NCBI RefSeq assembly: GCF_015482765.1
Contig: NZ_JADMLB010000071.1
Location: 1-64,000 of the forward strand
DNA length: 64,000 bases
Direction of reading: 5' to 3'
Origin: Halodesulfovibrio sp.
GTDB taxonomy: Bacteria > Desulfobacterota > Desulfovibrionia > Desulfovibrionales > Desulfovibrionaceae
Under the pieces are notes generated by a model. That model was not told the DNA's origin. It did not search any database and saw nothing but the letters and a program-made list of their open reading frames with translations. Below are positions 53,332 to 63,007 of the stretch, one piece after another; within the stretch, counting starts at the first letter, position 1; every line of letters begins with the position of its first letter. A program made the translations under genes and the position numbers.

Positions 53332-56028
53332 ATGAATACCTTAGAATTGACCATTAATGGCAAGGTGTACGCGTTCACGCAAGGGGAAACCATTCTTGAT
53401 GTGGCACGCAGAAACGACATTTTTATTCCAACCCTGTGTTATTTGAAAAATGCTTCACCAACGGGCGCATGTAGAATGTGTGTTGTTGAAGTAAAAGGTG
53501 CAAGATCGCTTGTTGCTTCATGTACAGCACCTGCGGGTGCTGGAATGGACGTGCAGACCGAGTCCAAATCTGTTGTGAAGTCTCGCAAGATGAATTTGGA
53601 ACTGCTGCTTTCTTCCGGCTCGCATGATTGTCTTTTGTGTCCTTCAACAGGTGATTGCCGTCTGCAGGATTTAGCGTTTCGCTACAATGCAACCGGTAAA
53701 CGTTTTGAACGAACCAAGCCGAAATATCAGCCAGATTTTTCAAATCCATTTTTAATCCGTGATTTTTCAAAATGCATTTTATGCGGGCGTTGTGTGCAGG
53801 CATGTAAAGAAGTGCAGGTTAACAATGCCATTGATTATGGATATCGCGGAAGTGACGCTAAAATTATTGCAAAATGTGATTTGCCGCTGGGCGATTCAGA
53901 CTGTGTTTTCTGTGGTGAATGTCTACAGGTTTGCCCTGTGGGTGCATTGAGCTTGAAGAAAGCACGACAGAAGCCACGTGTGTGTGAAACCGAAGTTGTG
54001 CGTACTACTTGTGCGTATTGCGGTGTCGGCTGCCAGATGAATCTGCATGTAAAAGATAATGTTGTGCAGATGGTTAACGGGGTGGATGCGATCCCGAACC
54101 ACGGAAGCTTGTGTGTAAAAGGGCGTTTTGGAATGCAGTTTATCAACTCTGATGAACGGTTAAAGACGCCTCTTATACGAAAAAATGGTGAACTTGTTGC
54201 GGCTGAATGGGGCGAAGCTCTTAGCCTTATCGCAGAAAAATTAGGTGAATATAAAGAAAAAAATGGAGCGGATTCGATAGGTGTTCTTGCTTCCGCTCGA
54301 TGTACAAATGAAGAAAACTACCTTTTTCAAAAGTTCGCACGCGCAGTTATCGGGACAAATAATGTCGACCACTGCGCCCGATACTGACACTCCCCTACAG
54401 TAGCCGGTCTGGCTGCTGCATTCGGAAGCGGTGCTGCTACAAACCCGATTGATGACCTGAAAAATGCTGATACAGTATTGATAACGGGTTCTAATATAAC
54501 GGAAAACCATCCTGTTATGGGCGCTGCGCTTAAGCGTGCGATTACACAGCATGGAACAAAACTTATTGTGTCTGACCCGCGTAAAATTGATATTGTGCGC
54601 TTTGCAGATGTATGGCTTCGGGCGCAACCCGGAACAGATGTCATATGGATTAACGCACTTGCTCATGTCATTCTGCGTGATGGTTTACACGATCGGGAGT
54701 ATATTGATGAACGCACAGAAGGCTTCACAGCCTATTCGCAATCCCTTGCGCAGTTCACACCGGAGTACGCAGAGAAGATGTGCGGTATTCCGGTTGTTGA
54801 CCTTGAAAAAGCAGCGCATTTGTACGCAAAAGGAAAGAGTGCCATCCTCTACTGCATGGGAATTACCCAGCATGTAAGTGGTACGGACAATGTAAAAGCA
54901 CTCGCTAACCTTGCCATGTTATGTGGTAATATCGGTATTGAAGGTGGCGGATTGAATCCATTGCGCGGGCAGAATAATGTACAGGGTGCGTGTGATATGG
55001 GGGCACTTCCTGTCACATATCCTGCGTATGGAAAGGTGACAGATGAAACAGTTCGTGCACGTTTTGAAGCTGCATGGAGTGTAACATTGTCACCAAATAA
55101 CGGACTGACATCACGACAAATGTTCGATGCTGTTGACGCAGGAACATTGCAATCAATGTATCTTATTGGTGAAAATCCGGTTGTTTCGCATGCTGACTCT
55201 GCCCACGCAGTGCACTGTTTGGAGAAAATTCCGTTCCTGATTGTGCAGGATATTTTCTTAACTGAAACAGCTAAACTTGCCGATGTTGTGCTTCCAGCAG
55301 CGTGTTTTGCTGAAAAAAATGGAACATTCAGTAACACAGAACGGCGTGTTCAACGTGTTAGAAAGGCAGTAAATCCGCCTCAAGGTGCGCGTGATGATGC
55401 GCAAATTGTCTGTGATATTGCAGCCCAAATGGGAGCCGTGTTGGCACCTGAGGGTGGTACCAATGCAGAAGCAATCTTTAATGAAATGACTTCTGTAACA
55501 CCTTCATATGCAGGACTTTCATACAAAAGAATTGAAAAAAACGGCATTCAGTGGCCGTGTCCTGATGAAAAAAGTGATGGAACTTCTATTCTTCATGCAG
55601 ATAATTTTGTTCGAGGAAAAGGAAAATTCCACCCCGTATCATATGTCGCTCCGGCAGAAGTTGTTGATGAAACATATCCGTTAATACTCACAACCGGCCG
55701 TGTTTTATACCAGTATCATACCGGAACAATGACACGAAAAGCGACGGAGCTGGCAACCAAATCACCTGCCGCCTATATAGAGATAAGCAGTAATGATGCT
55801 AAAAAATACGGAATGAAAGACGGTGATATGGCGAAAGTTTCCTCACGTCGGGGAACGATTCGTGTGACGGTTAAGCTTTCTGAAAAAGCTGTGGATGGAA
55901 CTGTGTTCATCCCGTTCCACTTTGCGGAAGCTGCTGCTAATGTATTAACAAACAGTGCAGAATGTCCTGAGTCCGGTATAGCCGAGGTAAAGGTGTGCGC
56001 TGTTAATATAGAACCAGTCGGTGACTAG
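53332..56028 (+). CDS. fdhA: Selenocysteine formate dehydrogenase, alpha subunit with NuoG-like Fe-S domains
   Basis: Read through the TGA at 54385-54387 the protein is 898 aa with Sec352 in DHCARY-Sec-HSPTVAGL, the active-site signature of molybdenum/tungsten formate dehydrogenases (Sec followed by His). Domains: [2Fe-2S] (about residues 1-80), a His-Cys [4Fe-4S] segment with CLLCPSTGDC, two [4Fe-4S] ferredoxin units (CILCGRCVQAC and CVFCGECLQVC), the pterin-domain cluster CAYCGVGC with a later Cys (about 225-265), then the bis-MGD domain with its C-terminal dinucleotide-binding part (from about 780). It oxidises formate to CO2, or the reverse, and passes electrons to the NuoE/NuoF-like subunits. 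No signal peptide, so it is cytoplasmic. It starts 10 bases after the NuoF-like gene. Confidence 0.96.
54388..54425 (+). promoter_or_regulatory. SECIS element of fdhA
   Basis: Ten bases after the UGA, CAGTAGCC (54398-54405) pairs perfectly with GGCTGCTG (54411-54418) around the loop GGTCT. The E. coli fdhF SECIS has an AGGUCU apical loop at about the same distance, so this is a very good match. Confidence 0.9.
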
Positions 56029-56064
56029 ACGAGAGTCTGGTAGCCACAACAACCACATATGACA

Positions 56065-56096
56065 GGAGCGGGGCAACATACAGTTGTCCCGCTCCG
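56065..56096 (+). terminator. Stable hairpin after fdhA
   Basis: A 13-bp stem, GGAGCGGGGCAAC / GTTGTCCCGCTCC with one G-T pair, but no clear T-run. A second hairpin with ACCTG/CAGGT and AGGCA/TGCCT arms (56132-56161) follows and may serve the Lrp gene on the other strand. Confidence 0.6.
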
Positions 56097-56172
56097 CTGT
56101 TATGAGCTGAGAAAAACAGGAGGGAAGTTTAAGGCAACCTGAAAAAAACAGGTAGATGCCTGAATCTAAATG

Positions 56173-56637
56173 TTATTCAGGAAGAGTGTTCGGATCAAGA
56201 ATGTACGGAGTCATCAGGTTTGAGCCTTTATAAACAACAAAGCTTTCCACAGAACGAATGCCTTCAATTTTAGACATTTCTTCAGAGTAAAATTCCAGAA
56301 GACCGTAACCGTCACGAAGAAGAAGTGTTAAAATAATGTCAAAGCGTCCTGTTACAACAGCGCCGGAAACAACACCGCGAAGCTGACTTAATTCCTGACA
56401 CTTAGCAAAAAGATCACGCTCATCAAGCAGCACGCCGGTGAAAACCATTGTGTGACCCGGAAGCTTTTCTACATCAAGACGCGCAACAATATCCATTACG
56501 CCTTCTTTTTGCATCTTATTGATACGTGAGCGGACTGTGTTTTCCGCAACAGCAAGCTCCTGTGCAATTTCTCTGAAAGATTTACGTCCTTCAAGGAGCT
56601 GTCCGGCTATTTGAAAACTCAACTTGTCAATCTTCAT
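56173..56637 (-). CDS. Lrp/AsnC-family transcriptional regulator
   Basis: The protein is 154 aa. N-terminal helix-turn-helix with FREIAQELAVAENTVRSRINKMQKEG (about residues 21-46), then the RAM ligand domain (about 64-145; VTGRFDIILTLLLRDGYGLLEF). The AGGGAATAT ribosome site is good. It converges on the formate dehydrogenase operon. The effector is probably an amino acid or a related small molecule; the target is unknown. Confidence 0.93.
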   Translation of the reverse strand: MKIDKLSFQIAGQLLEGRKSFREIAQELAVAENTVRSRINKMQKEGVMDIVARLDVEKLPGHTMVFTGVLLDERDLFAKCQELSQLRGVVSGAVVTGRFDIILTLLLRDGYGLLEFYSEEMSKIEGIRSVESFVVYKGSNLMTPYILDPNTLPE

Positions 56638-56801
56638 ATATTCCCTCCGGTTACGGCTTTGTCTGTTACAGGCACAATGAAAATTCTAGATGACAAAGCG
56701 ATAGTGATTCTATTGATACTAATTTTTACCAAAAAATTCAATAACACCAGATGAAAAGAGTGCATTTCTTCATTCAAGAGTGCTTGCAGCTGTTAGAAAC
56801 G

Positions 56802-56832
56802 CAGAAACGCCGTAGCAGGTACGGCGTTTCTA
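56802..56832. terminator. Hairpin after the MCE operon
   Basis: GAAACGCCGTA / TACGGCGTTTC, an 11-bp perfect stem with loop GCAGG, 50 bases beyond the last gene of the MCE operon. The T-run is weak. Confidence 0.6.
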
Positions 56833-56884
56833 TAGTTGAAAAGTTGTTTTTCCACGGGGAGCTATCCGCCATACAGGGTGGGGC

Positions 56885-57562
56885 CTATTGGGATGCGGCT
56901 CCGTTTCGTGAAGAGTACAGAGCTTTTTGCCGTTCTTGAGTTTGAATTGTGTTGGCTACCCACATGTTCATATCTGAGAGCAGTGTTTCGACGGTACTGT
57001 TAAAGGAAGCAACGATAGGTTCCAATCCTTTGGCAGAAGCTGCCTGTTGTCCTGTAAATACCGAAGACATTGCAGGCTGTGACAGGTTGTCTACATCGAT
57101 AAGCCAGCAGGTAAGAGTGACAGCAATAGTAGGCGGTGATTTTTCAGCGCTGTATTTTGCGTAAAAATCTTCAATGCTCCAGACCAGTCTATAGTCTGAA
57201 GAGATCCCCGGTTGTGTATTATAGAAAGCGCGTACTCGCTGCGTTGAGTTTAATGAACGAACAACGGCCTCCTGCATCATTTCCGGTAATACCGTCGCCC
57301 ATTGCCCTTTAGCATAATACAGTGCCTTCTGGTCAGGTTGTATGATTGCAATTCCTGTGGAGTTGAGGAAGGCGTTTGTCTGTGGCCGTGAAACAGAGAC
57401 CGTAGGTATATTGGCGCTGGTGGGGTGAACCGGAGTATCGGTTGAGACCGCCAGCATGTAGTTTTCTGAAGCTGCTGGGGGTGTCAGCCCAACATCAAAC
57501 GCGCAACCAGTACAGAAGAGTACCAAGGAAAGTATAAGTAGGTTAACGATACGTTTGCGCAT
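56885..57562 (-). CDS. ABC-type transport auxiliary lipoprotein (PqiC-like)
   Basis: The protein is 225 aa. The lipobox LFCTGC (Cys at about residue 20) marks it as a lipoprotein. The body with PTVSVSRPQTNAFLNSTGIAII and WATVLPEMMQEAVVRSLN resembles the PqiC/LptM-like auxiliary components (DUF330/ABC_trans_aux) found with MCE systems. It is the last gene of the operon, 8 bases after the MlaD-like gene. It probably works in the periplasm or outer membrane in lipid movement. Confidence 0.88.
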   Translation of the reverse strand: MRKRIVNLLILSLVLFCTGCAFDVGLTPPAASENYMLAVSTDTPVHPTSANIPTVSVSRPQTNAFLNSTGIAIIQPDQKALYYAKGQWATVLPEMMQEAVVRSLNSTQRVRAFYNTQPGISSDYRLVWSIEDFYAKYSAEKSPPTIAVTLTCWLIDVDNLSQPAMSSVFTGQQAASAKGLEPIVASFNSTVETLLSDMNMWVANTIQTQERQKALYSSRNGAASQ

Positions 57563-57570
57563 AAATGCTC

Positions 57571-58494
57571 CTATGGTGTCTGGTATTCAGGTACGGTTTT
57601 TCCAAGCAGGTATTGCTTAGGGTTGCTGTTAAGTCTTTGCGCAATATTTTCCAGCGTATTAACAAGCGTTTTGCTTTCATTAATAAGGGAGTTTATGTCA
57701 TCCAGTCCGCTTTTACTGAACCTTGTTAATCCCGGTTCCATGTTTTTAACCAGCAGATCAATTCGTTTAACCAGCACACCTATTTTGTCCGTTGTCGGTG
57801 TAAGTTGCTTCGCAACGTATCCGTCAATAGTAGAAGCGGCATGTTTAGTTTTTTCCATGGCCTGTTCTGTTTGTGCTGCGGCGTTTTTAATGTTCTCAAG
57901 AGCAAGCTGGATGTTTTCTTCGCTTTTTACGAGGGTGTCTGAGAACGAGTTGATGTTTGCAAGAAATTCTTTGATGTTCTGGCGGTTTTCCTCATCAACA
58001 ACTTTCCGTAGATCTTTGAGAAGCTTTTTCCCTGTGGTCAGCATTTCAGGTAATACCTTGAACATTTCTTCGATTGGTGAAGGAACAGTTTTGATAAGGG
58101 GAATGTTACCCTTGTAGATAGGTTTCAGCAGAGGACTTGCTGCGGTTCCGCCGGAAATGAAAACTGCCGACTGTCCTGTGATGCCGATAGGTACAAGCTT
58201 GGCTCGGGAATCGTCTCTGATAGGTGTCATCGGCTTCACAAGAATACGAACGCGAATATCTTCCGGACGATCCTGACTGAGAATAATATCTGTAACTTTC
58301 CCCACCCGTACGCCGTTTAACAGTACAGGGTTAGAAATGGATAGTCCGTCCACACTGTCTTTAAACAGAATGTCATAAGGAATATCCGTTGTTTCTGCTC
58401 TGCTTCCGACTCCCCACAAGATGAAAGCAAAACCGAGAATGAAAGAGGCGATAATAAAGGCGCCGACCATAATGTAGTGTGCTCGTGTTTCCAT
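57571..58494 (-). CDS. MCE/MlaD-family substrate-binding protein
   Basis: The protein is 307 aa. It has one N-terminal membrane helix (about residues 7-28) and then the MCE domain (about 40-115, VDGLSISNPVLLNGVRVGKVTDI). A long periplasmic coiled coil follows, with QTEQAMEKTKHAASTIDGYVA. MCE proteins form hexameric rings or tubes that carry phospholipids across the periplasm. It is one base after the ATPase gene. Confidence 0.92.
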   Translation of the reverse strand: METRAHYIMVGAFIIASFILGFAFILWGVGSRAETTDIPYDILFKDSVDGLSISNPVLLNGVRVGKVTDIILSQDRPEDIRVRILVKPMTPIRDDSRAKLVPIGITGQSAVFISGGTAASPLLKPIYKGNIPLIKTVPSPIEEMFKVLPEMLTTGKKLLKDLRKVVDEENRQNIKEFLANINSFSDTLVKSEENIQLALENIKNAAAQTEQAMEKTKHAASTIDGYVAKQLTPTTDKIGVLVKRIDLLVKNMEPGLTRFSKSGLDDINSLINESKTLVNTLENIAQRLNSNPKQYLLGKTVPEYQTP

Positions 58495-58495
58495 G

Positions 58496-59272
58496 TTATT
58501 TCTCCCCGCACTTCGCCGAATTGGCGCTGCGCCCGCGTGGCCCGTTGAAATAGTCCTGTATCCATGGATACGGATTTTTTGAAAGTTCTTCGACTGTTCC
58601 TGTTGCGTAGATGCGCTTTTCCGCTAAAACAGCAACTCTGTCACAAATTGTATTGAGTGTGTCTAAATCGTGTGTGACAAGAAATACTGTAAATCCAAGA
58701 GCATGTTGTAGAGTTTTTAACAGGTCATCAAATGCTCCGGCTGTTATCGGGTCCAGTCCTGCTGTAGGTTCATCCAGAAGCAAAATTTCCGGATCCATGG
58801 CAAGCGCTCTGGCTAAACTGGCTCTTTTACGCATACCGCCTGACAACTCTGAAGGCATAAGGTTTGCCGACTCAATGGGAAGCCCAGCCATAAATATCTT
58901 GAGTAAAGCAATTTCTCTGCGAGTATTGTCGCTGATTTTTGTATATTCCTTCAGTGAAGCATCAACATTTTCTAGAACTGTCAATGAGGAGTAGAGAGCG
59001 CCGTCTTGAAAGAGAACTCCCCAACGTTGTTCGACTGAATGTTTTTCTTCAACTGTAAGGGTATGGTATTCTTTGCCGAATATTTTAATGGAGCCGGCTG
59101 TATGTTTGTTTAAGCCAAGTATGGTTCGTAATAAAACAGACTTGCCGGAGCCGGAGCCTCCAATGACGCCAAGAATTTCTCCACGCCGGAGTTCTAAATT
59201 TACCCCGTCGTGGATAATATTTTTTCCGAACTGTGTTCGGACATTTTCTAAAGAAAGAATAACGTCATTCAT
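58496..59272 (-). CDS. MlaF-like ABC transporter ATPase
   Basis: The protein is 258 aa. Walker A is GGSGSGKSVLLRT, the ABC signature is ELSGGMRKRASLARAL, and Walker B is EILLLDEPTAGLD. The His in LVTHDLDT is the H-loop. The C-terminus contains an extra NPYPWIQDYFNG segment typical of MlaF. It powers lipid transport by the MCE complex. Confidence 0.95.
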   Translation of the reverse strand: MNDVILSLENVRTQFGKNIIHDGVNLELRRGEILGVIGGSGSGKSVLLRTILGLNKHTAGSIKIFGKEYHTLTVEEKHSVEQRWGVLFQDGALYSSLTVLENVDASLKEYTKISDNTRREIALLKIFMAGLPIESANLMPSELSGGMRKRASLARALAMDPEILLLDEPTAGLDPITAGAFDDLLKTLQHALGFTVFLVTHDLDTLNTICDRVAVLAEKRIYATGTVEELSKNPYPWIQDYFNGPRGRSANSAKCGEK

Positions 59273-59274
59273 GG

Positions 59275-60408
59275 TTAAATCCCGATGGCGGCGAAGAAGA
59301 TTGCAAAGCCGGCATCAATAACAATGACAGCGAAAATGGACTCAATAACCGATGTGGTTGTGAGTCTGCCGACAGACTCTGCGCTTCCGGTAACTTGCAG
59401 TCCTTGGAAACAGCCGATGGTTGCAATAATAATCGCAAAGAACGGTGCCTTGACCATCCCGACGTAGAAATCCCAAATATTAAGTGTTTGATGAAGACGT
59501 ACGACAAAGCCGTGGAGGCTGATGTCTAATGTTTGCCATACCATGAGCGCCCCGCCTAAAAGTCCCATGATGTCTGCAATGAACCCGAGAATAGGAAGCA
59601 TGATGAGAAGTGCTAAAACACGCGGGATGACCAGCGTGTCAACGGGATTTAAGCCCGATGTTTTCATTGCGTAGATTTCTTCATTGGAGATCATTGCACC
59701 AATTTGTGCTGTGAAGGCAGAACCGGAACGACCGGCGATGACGATAGCTGTGAGAAGAATTCCCAGTTCACGAAGAACCGAAATTTGAACAAGCTGAATT
59801 ACAAAAACTTGCGCACCAAATTTTTGGAGCTGCTGTGCTCCCATATACGCGAGCACCATACCGATAAGAAATGAAAGCAGGGCAATAATCGGGATGCCGC
59901 GAATACCTACGTGTTCCAGATGATAGAACAGAGCTGTTAAGCGAAAACGTTTTGGGTTGAATATAGAGCGTACCAGTGTGGTCACCACTTCACCAAGAAA
60001 GCCGACGATATTAATGGTGATTTTGAGCTGGTCAATAAAGCAACGTCCTGTATCGTAAAATAAGGTGATTATAAACGGGTCGCTTTTATCTTTTGCTTTT
60101 TCTTCAGATCGTTTTTCTACGGTGGTCAGCAGAATTTTATCTTTCTCTTTCGCTCCGGTAACGGAACAATCTTTTCCTTTTGCTTTGGCCTGCCGTTTGT
60201 ACTGCTCAATTATCCATGCACCGTTCGTATCCAGTTTGGTAATATTCGTCAGATTGAGCACAATCGAATGCGCAGCATTCAGCAGGGAGCTCAAAAATAA
60301 ACGCTCCACTGAATCCAGATGCAAAGTTGTCCAAGTGCCTGAAAGAGATATTGTTGTTTCTTCAGGGTTGCTCAGGACTTCAAAAGAAGGTGATTGCTGT
60401 GTAGTCAT
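59275..60408 (-). CDS. MlaE-like ABC permease with N-terminal STAS domain
   Basis: The protein is 377 aa. Residues about 1-110 form a STAS domain (ISLSGTWTTLHLDSVE, LNLTNITKLDTNGAWII). From about 125, the MlaE permease has five or six helices, with GIRGIPIIALLSFLIGMVLAY and IVIAGRSGSAFTAQIGAMISNEEIYAMKTSGL. The STAS-MlaE fusion puts in one protein what E. coli splits into MlaE and MlaB. It is the first gene of the mla-type operon. Confidence 0.94.
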   Translation of the reverse strand: MTTQQSPSFEVLSNPEETTISLSGTWTTLHLDSVERLFLSSLLNAAHSIVLNLTNITKLDTNGAWIIEQYKRQAKAKGKDCSVTGAKEKDKILLTTVEKRSEEKAKDKSDPFIITLFYDTGRCFIDQLKITINIVGFLGEVVTTLVRSIFNPKRFRLTALFYHLEHVGIRGIPIIALLSFLIGMVLAYMGAQQLQKFGAQVFVIQLVQISVLRELGILLTAIVIAGRSGSAFTAQIGAMISNEEIYAMKTSGLNPVDTLVIPRVLALLIMLPILGFIADIMGLLGGALMVWQTLDISLHGFVVRLHQTLNIWDFYVGMVKAPFFAIIIATIGCFQGLQVTGSAESVGRLTTTSVIESIFAVIVIDAGFAIFFAAIGI

Positions 60409-60536
60409 GGCTCTCGCTGGGGTAATAGTAAAAAAATCTATGAGTACGATAGCATACTCAGTGTGTTAATCGGAATGCTATACACCGAAAAATACAGAAT
60501 ACCCTGAAAAGACAATGACTAATTGGAAGAATGGAA

Positions 60537-60574
60537 CAAAAAAAGCCCTGCACAGTGTTTGTGCAGGGCTTTTT
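60537..60574 (-). terminator. Intrinsic terminator of the SulP gene
   Basis: AAAAGCCCTGCAC / GTGCAGGGCTTTT, 13 bp with a short loop and A/T runs on both sides. Confidence 0.93.
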
Positions 60575-60586
60575 AGGTGTGAGAAC

Positions 60587-62287
60587 TTATGCAACCGCGG
60601 GAGTCGTGGTTGCTGTTGACTCAGCGTCTTGAACCAGTTTGTGGGCTTTTTTCCACGCTGTCCCAAAGGAGTGGCAGATGTCATCTTTACTTATGAATTT
60701 AAGCAATCCGAAACGAACCATTTGCCGTTGAATAGAGTCATCAACTCCGGAAAAGAGTACATGCACGTTGAGCTGCTGCATTTGCAGAAGAACAAGCTCA
60801 ATGGCGTGCAGCGCTGTTGCATCAATAGTATGAACATGGCGCATTCTGAAAATGATAACGCGCGGTGGCTTACGCATTAATGAAAAGGTTTGTGAGAAGC
60901 GGTCTGCACATCCAAAGAAGAACGGGCCGTTGATTTCATAAATTTCAATTTCACTGTTCCATGAAGGTGCATGTTTAACCGGTGCAGCCTTTGTTCGTTC
61001 CCAGTTCTGGAACTGAGTCGCGTCGCTGATTCGACCAATTAACAGCAGCGCAGCGAGAACGACACCGAATTGCACGCCAACTGTAAGGTCAATAAGAACT
61101 GTGAGTAAGAAGGTTGAAACCATAACAGCGGCGTCAGACTTAGGAGCTTTGAGGATATGGATGAACTTTGGCAGTTCACTCATGTCCCATGCAACATAGG
61201 TAAGAACACCTGCAAGGCTTGCAAGCGGGATGGCAGAAGCAACCGGAGCAAAGAATTTTACAAATAATGCAAGAACGATTGCGTGAACCATACCGGAAAC
61301 AGGTGAGAATGCACCAGCACGGATGTTTGTAGCTGTTCGGGCTATAGCACCGGTAGCCGGAATGCCGCCAAAGAAAGAAGATGCAATGTTAGCAACACCT
61401 TGCCCGATAAGCTCGGTAGAAGAGTGATGGCGTTCGCCTGTCATACCGTCAGCAACAACTGCGCTTAACAGAGACTCAATGGCAGCAAGCAGCGCAATTG
61501 TGATTGCATCTGGAAACATGGTGACAGCAAGGCCGGTGAGGTTTTCCGGAAATGCAAATGTTGGCAGAGCTGCGGGAATACCGCCGAATCGGGTTCCGAT
61601 TGTAGCAACGTCGAGTCCGCCTAAAAGTGCTACCGCAGAGGCAGCAAGAATGCCTGCTATATGCGATGGAAAGCGTGGGAAAAATTTACGGGTAAGGAAA
61701 ATTGTAACAAGTGTGACACCGGCAACAGTGATGGAATCAATGTGAGCAGTAGGTGATGCTTGTGCCAAAGTTGTAACTTTGGGGATAAAGGACGCCGGAA
61801 TCTCTGAAAGCTGCAGTCCGAACAAATCCTTAATCTGGGTTGTAAAGATAAGGAGTGCGATACCGGTCGTAAATCCTGTTGTCACAGGGTATGGAATGAA
61901 TTTGAGCAGTCTGCCAAGACCACAAAATCCCATGACAAGCAAAATAACGCCCGCCATACAAGTGGCAACAACAAGCCCTTCATATCCGTGTCTTGCGATA
62001 ATGCCTGCAACAATAACAACAAATGCACCTGTAGGACCGCCAATCTGGAAGCGTGAACCGCCAATGGCAGAGATAATAAATCCAGCTACAATTGCTGTAA
62101 AAAGGCCTTTTTCCGGAGTACAGCCGCTGGCGATGGCAAAAGCCATAGCTAATGGCAAGGCGACAATGCCTACTGTTGAGCCGGAAACGACATCTTTGAC
62201 AAATTGTGAAAGATTATAGCCTGAAGAGAGGGTATTGAGTAACGCAGGGCGAAATGTTCGCCTGCTGAAGAGAGCGTGTGAACGCAC
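60587..62287 (-). CDS. SulP-family anion transporter with C-terminal STAS domain
   Basis: The start is GTG at 62287 after GGAGG (7-base spacing). The 566-aa product has about 12-14 membrane helices with the SulP motifs VSGSTVGIVALPLAMAFAIASG and GEMVGQGVAN-like ELIGQGVANIASSFFGGIPATGAIARTA. The C-terminal STAS domain runs from about residue 450 (VHTIDATALHAIELV). SulP members move sulfate, bicarbonate, oxalate or C4-dicarboxylates. In a marine sulfate reducer sulfate or bicarbonate uptake is plausible, but the substrate is not shown. Confidence 0.93.
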   Translation of the reverse strand: MRSHALFSRRTFRPALLNTLSSGYNLSQFVKDVVSGSTVGIVALPLAMAFAIASGCTPEKGLFTAIVAGFIISAIGGSRFQIGGPTGAFVVIVAGIIARHGYEGLVVATCMAGVILLVMGFCGLGRLLKFIPYPVTTGFTTGIALLIFTTQIKDLFGLQLSEIPASFIPKVTTLAQASPTAHIDSITVAGVTLVTIFLTRKFFPRFPSHIAGILAASAVALLGGLDVATIGTRFGGIPAALPTFAFPENLTGLAVTMFPDAITIALLAAIESLLSAVVADGMTGERHHSSTELIGQGVANIASSFFGGIPATGAIARTATNIRAGAFSPVSGMVHAIVLALFVKFFAPVASAIPLASLAGVLTYVAWDMSELPKFIHILKAPKSDAAVMVSTFLLTVLIDLTVGVQFGVVLAALLLIGRISDATQFQNWERTKAAPVKHAPSWNSEIEIYEINGPFFFGCADRFSQTFSLMRKPPRVIIFRMRHVHTIDATALHAIELVLLQMQQLNVHVLFSGVDDSIQRQMVRFGLLKFISKDDICHSFGTAWKKAHKLVQDAESTATTTPAVA

Positions 62288-63007
62288 AGTGTATCCTCCA
62301 TGAGATAATTAAACACATAGGGTAGGACACAGGCGCGGTCCGTTTGAAATTTCGGATCGGTCTGGAGGTCTTCGCCGTATATTGAATATAAAACAACTTG
62401 AAAAACAAGGGGTCTACGATTCAATAACTGTTTGTAATACATTGAAAAAATAAAACAAAAAGTACGCGCGTACTCACTTTTTAAAAGCGAGACGAAGGGT
62501 TAATAGTGAGTTTTTCTGAATGATGCAAGGAAGATTTTTGTACAAAAATGACAACGTCGAATTAAACATTAATGTTAAACTGCAAAACAAAAATGTAGAT
62601 TCACTGTACATTATTGTAAAAAAGACTATTGTACCGCTGCTATGTACGGTTTTCTATAACAGGTTGAAAGTGCTGTTTTTTGTCAGAAACGTAAAAAATA
62701 TGCATTACAGTGCTTGACCTTGTCTCACCTGAGCGTGTACTTGGTGCTGACTATAAAGATTAATCGCGCAACTGTACAAGCTAGTATCGTTACTGTCTCG
62801 CTGCACACAACTTTGTTGGTTTTACATTATAAAATAATAGTAGCCCTGCAAAGAGCGGATAGTGCCGTCACGCTTTTTATTCTTTCAAGTATCACTAGTA
62901 AAAGTGTTAACCGCTCTGTTTCAAAAATGGTTGAAGCAGGGAACGGGCACTGTTGTTTGTTCTAAGGTGTAGGCGCGAGCACAAATGACCTATGGGGGTT
63001 ATACATT
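62288..63007. promoter_or_regulatory. Divergent intergenic region with three perfect palindromes
   Basis: No gene is supported here. Perfect palindromes occur at 62461-62474 (AGTACGCGCGTACT), 62534-62549 (ATTTTTGTACAAAAAT) and 62565-62576 (AACATTAATGTT). They lie between the divergent SulP and permease genes and may be operator sites for one or more dimeric regulators. Two plus-strand frames of 65 and 83 codons have no ribosome site or recognisable domain. Confidence 0.45.

Noticed and set aside
52410-53420. A 336-aa minus-strand frame across the NuoF-like gene
   Set aside because: It lies wholly opposite a clear gene and has no domain or start signal.
56751-56939. A 62-codon plus-strand frame near the end of the MCE operon
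   Set aside because: It spans the hairpin at 56802-56832 and overlaps the lipoprotein gene end. No start signal is seen.
62520-62965. Two short plus-strand frames in the SulP-permease gap
   Set aside because: They run through two of the palindromes and lack ribosome sites or recognisable features.
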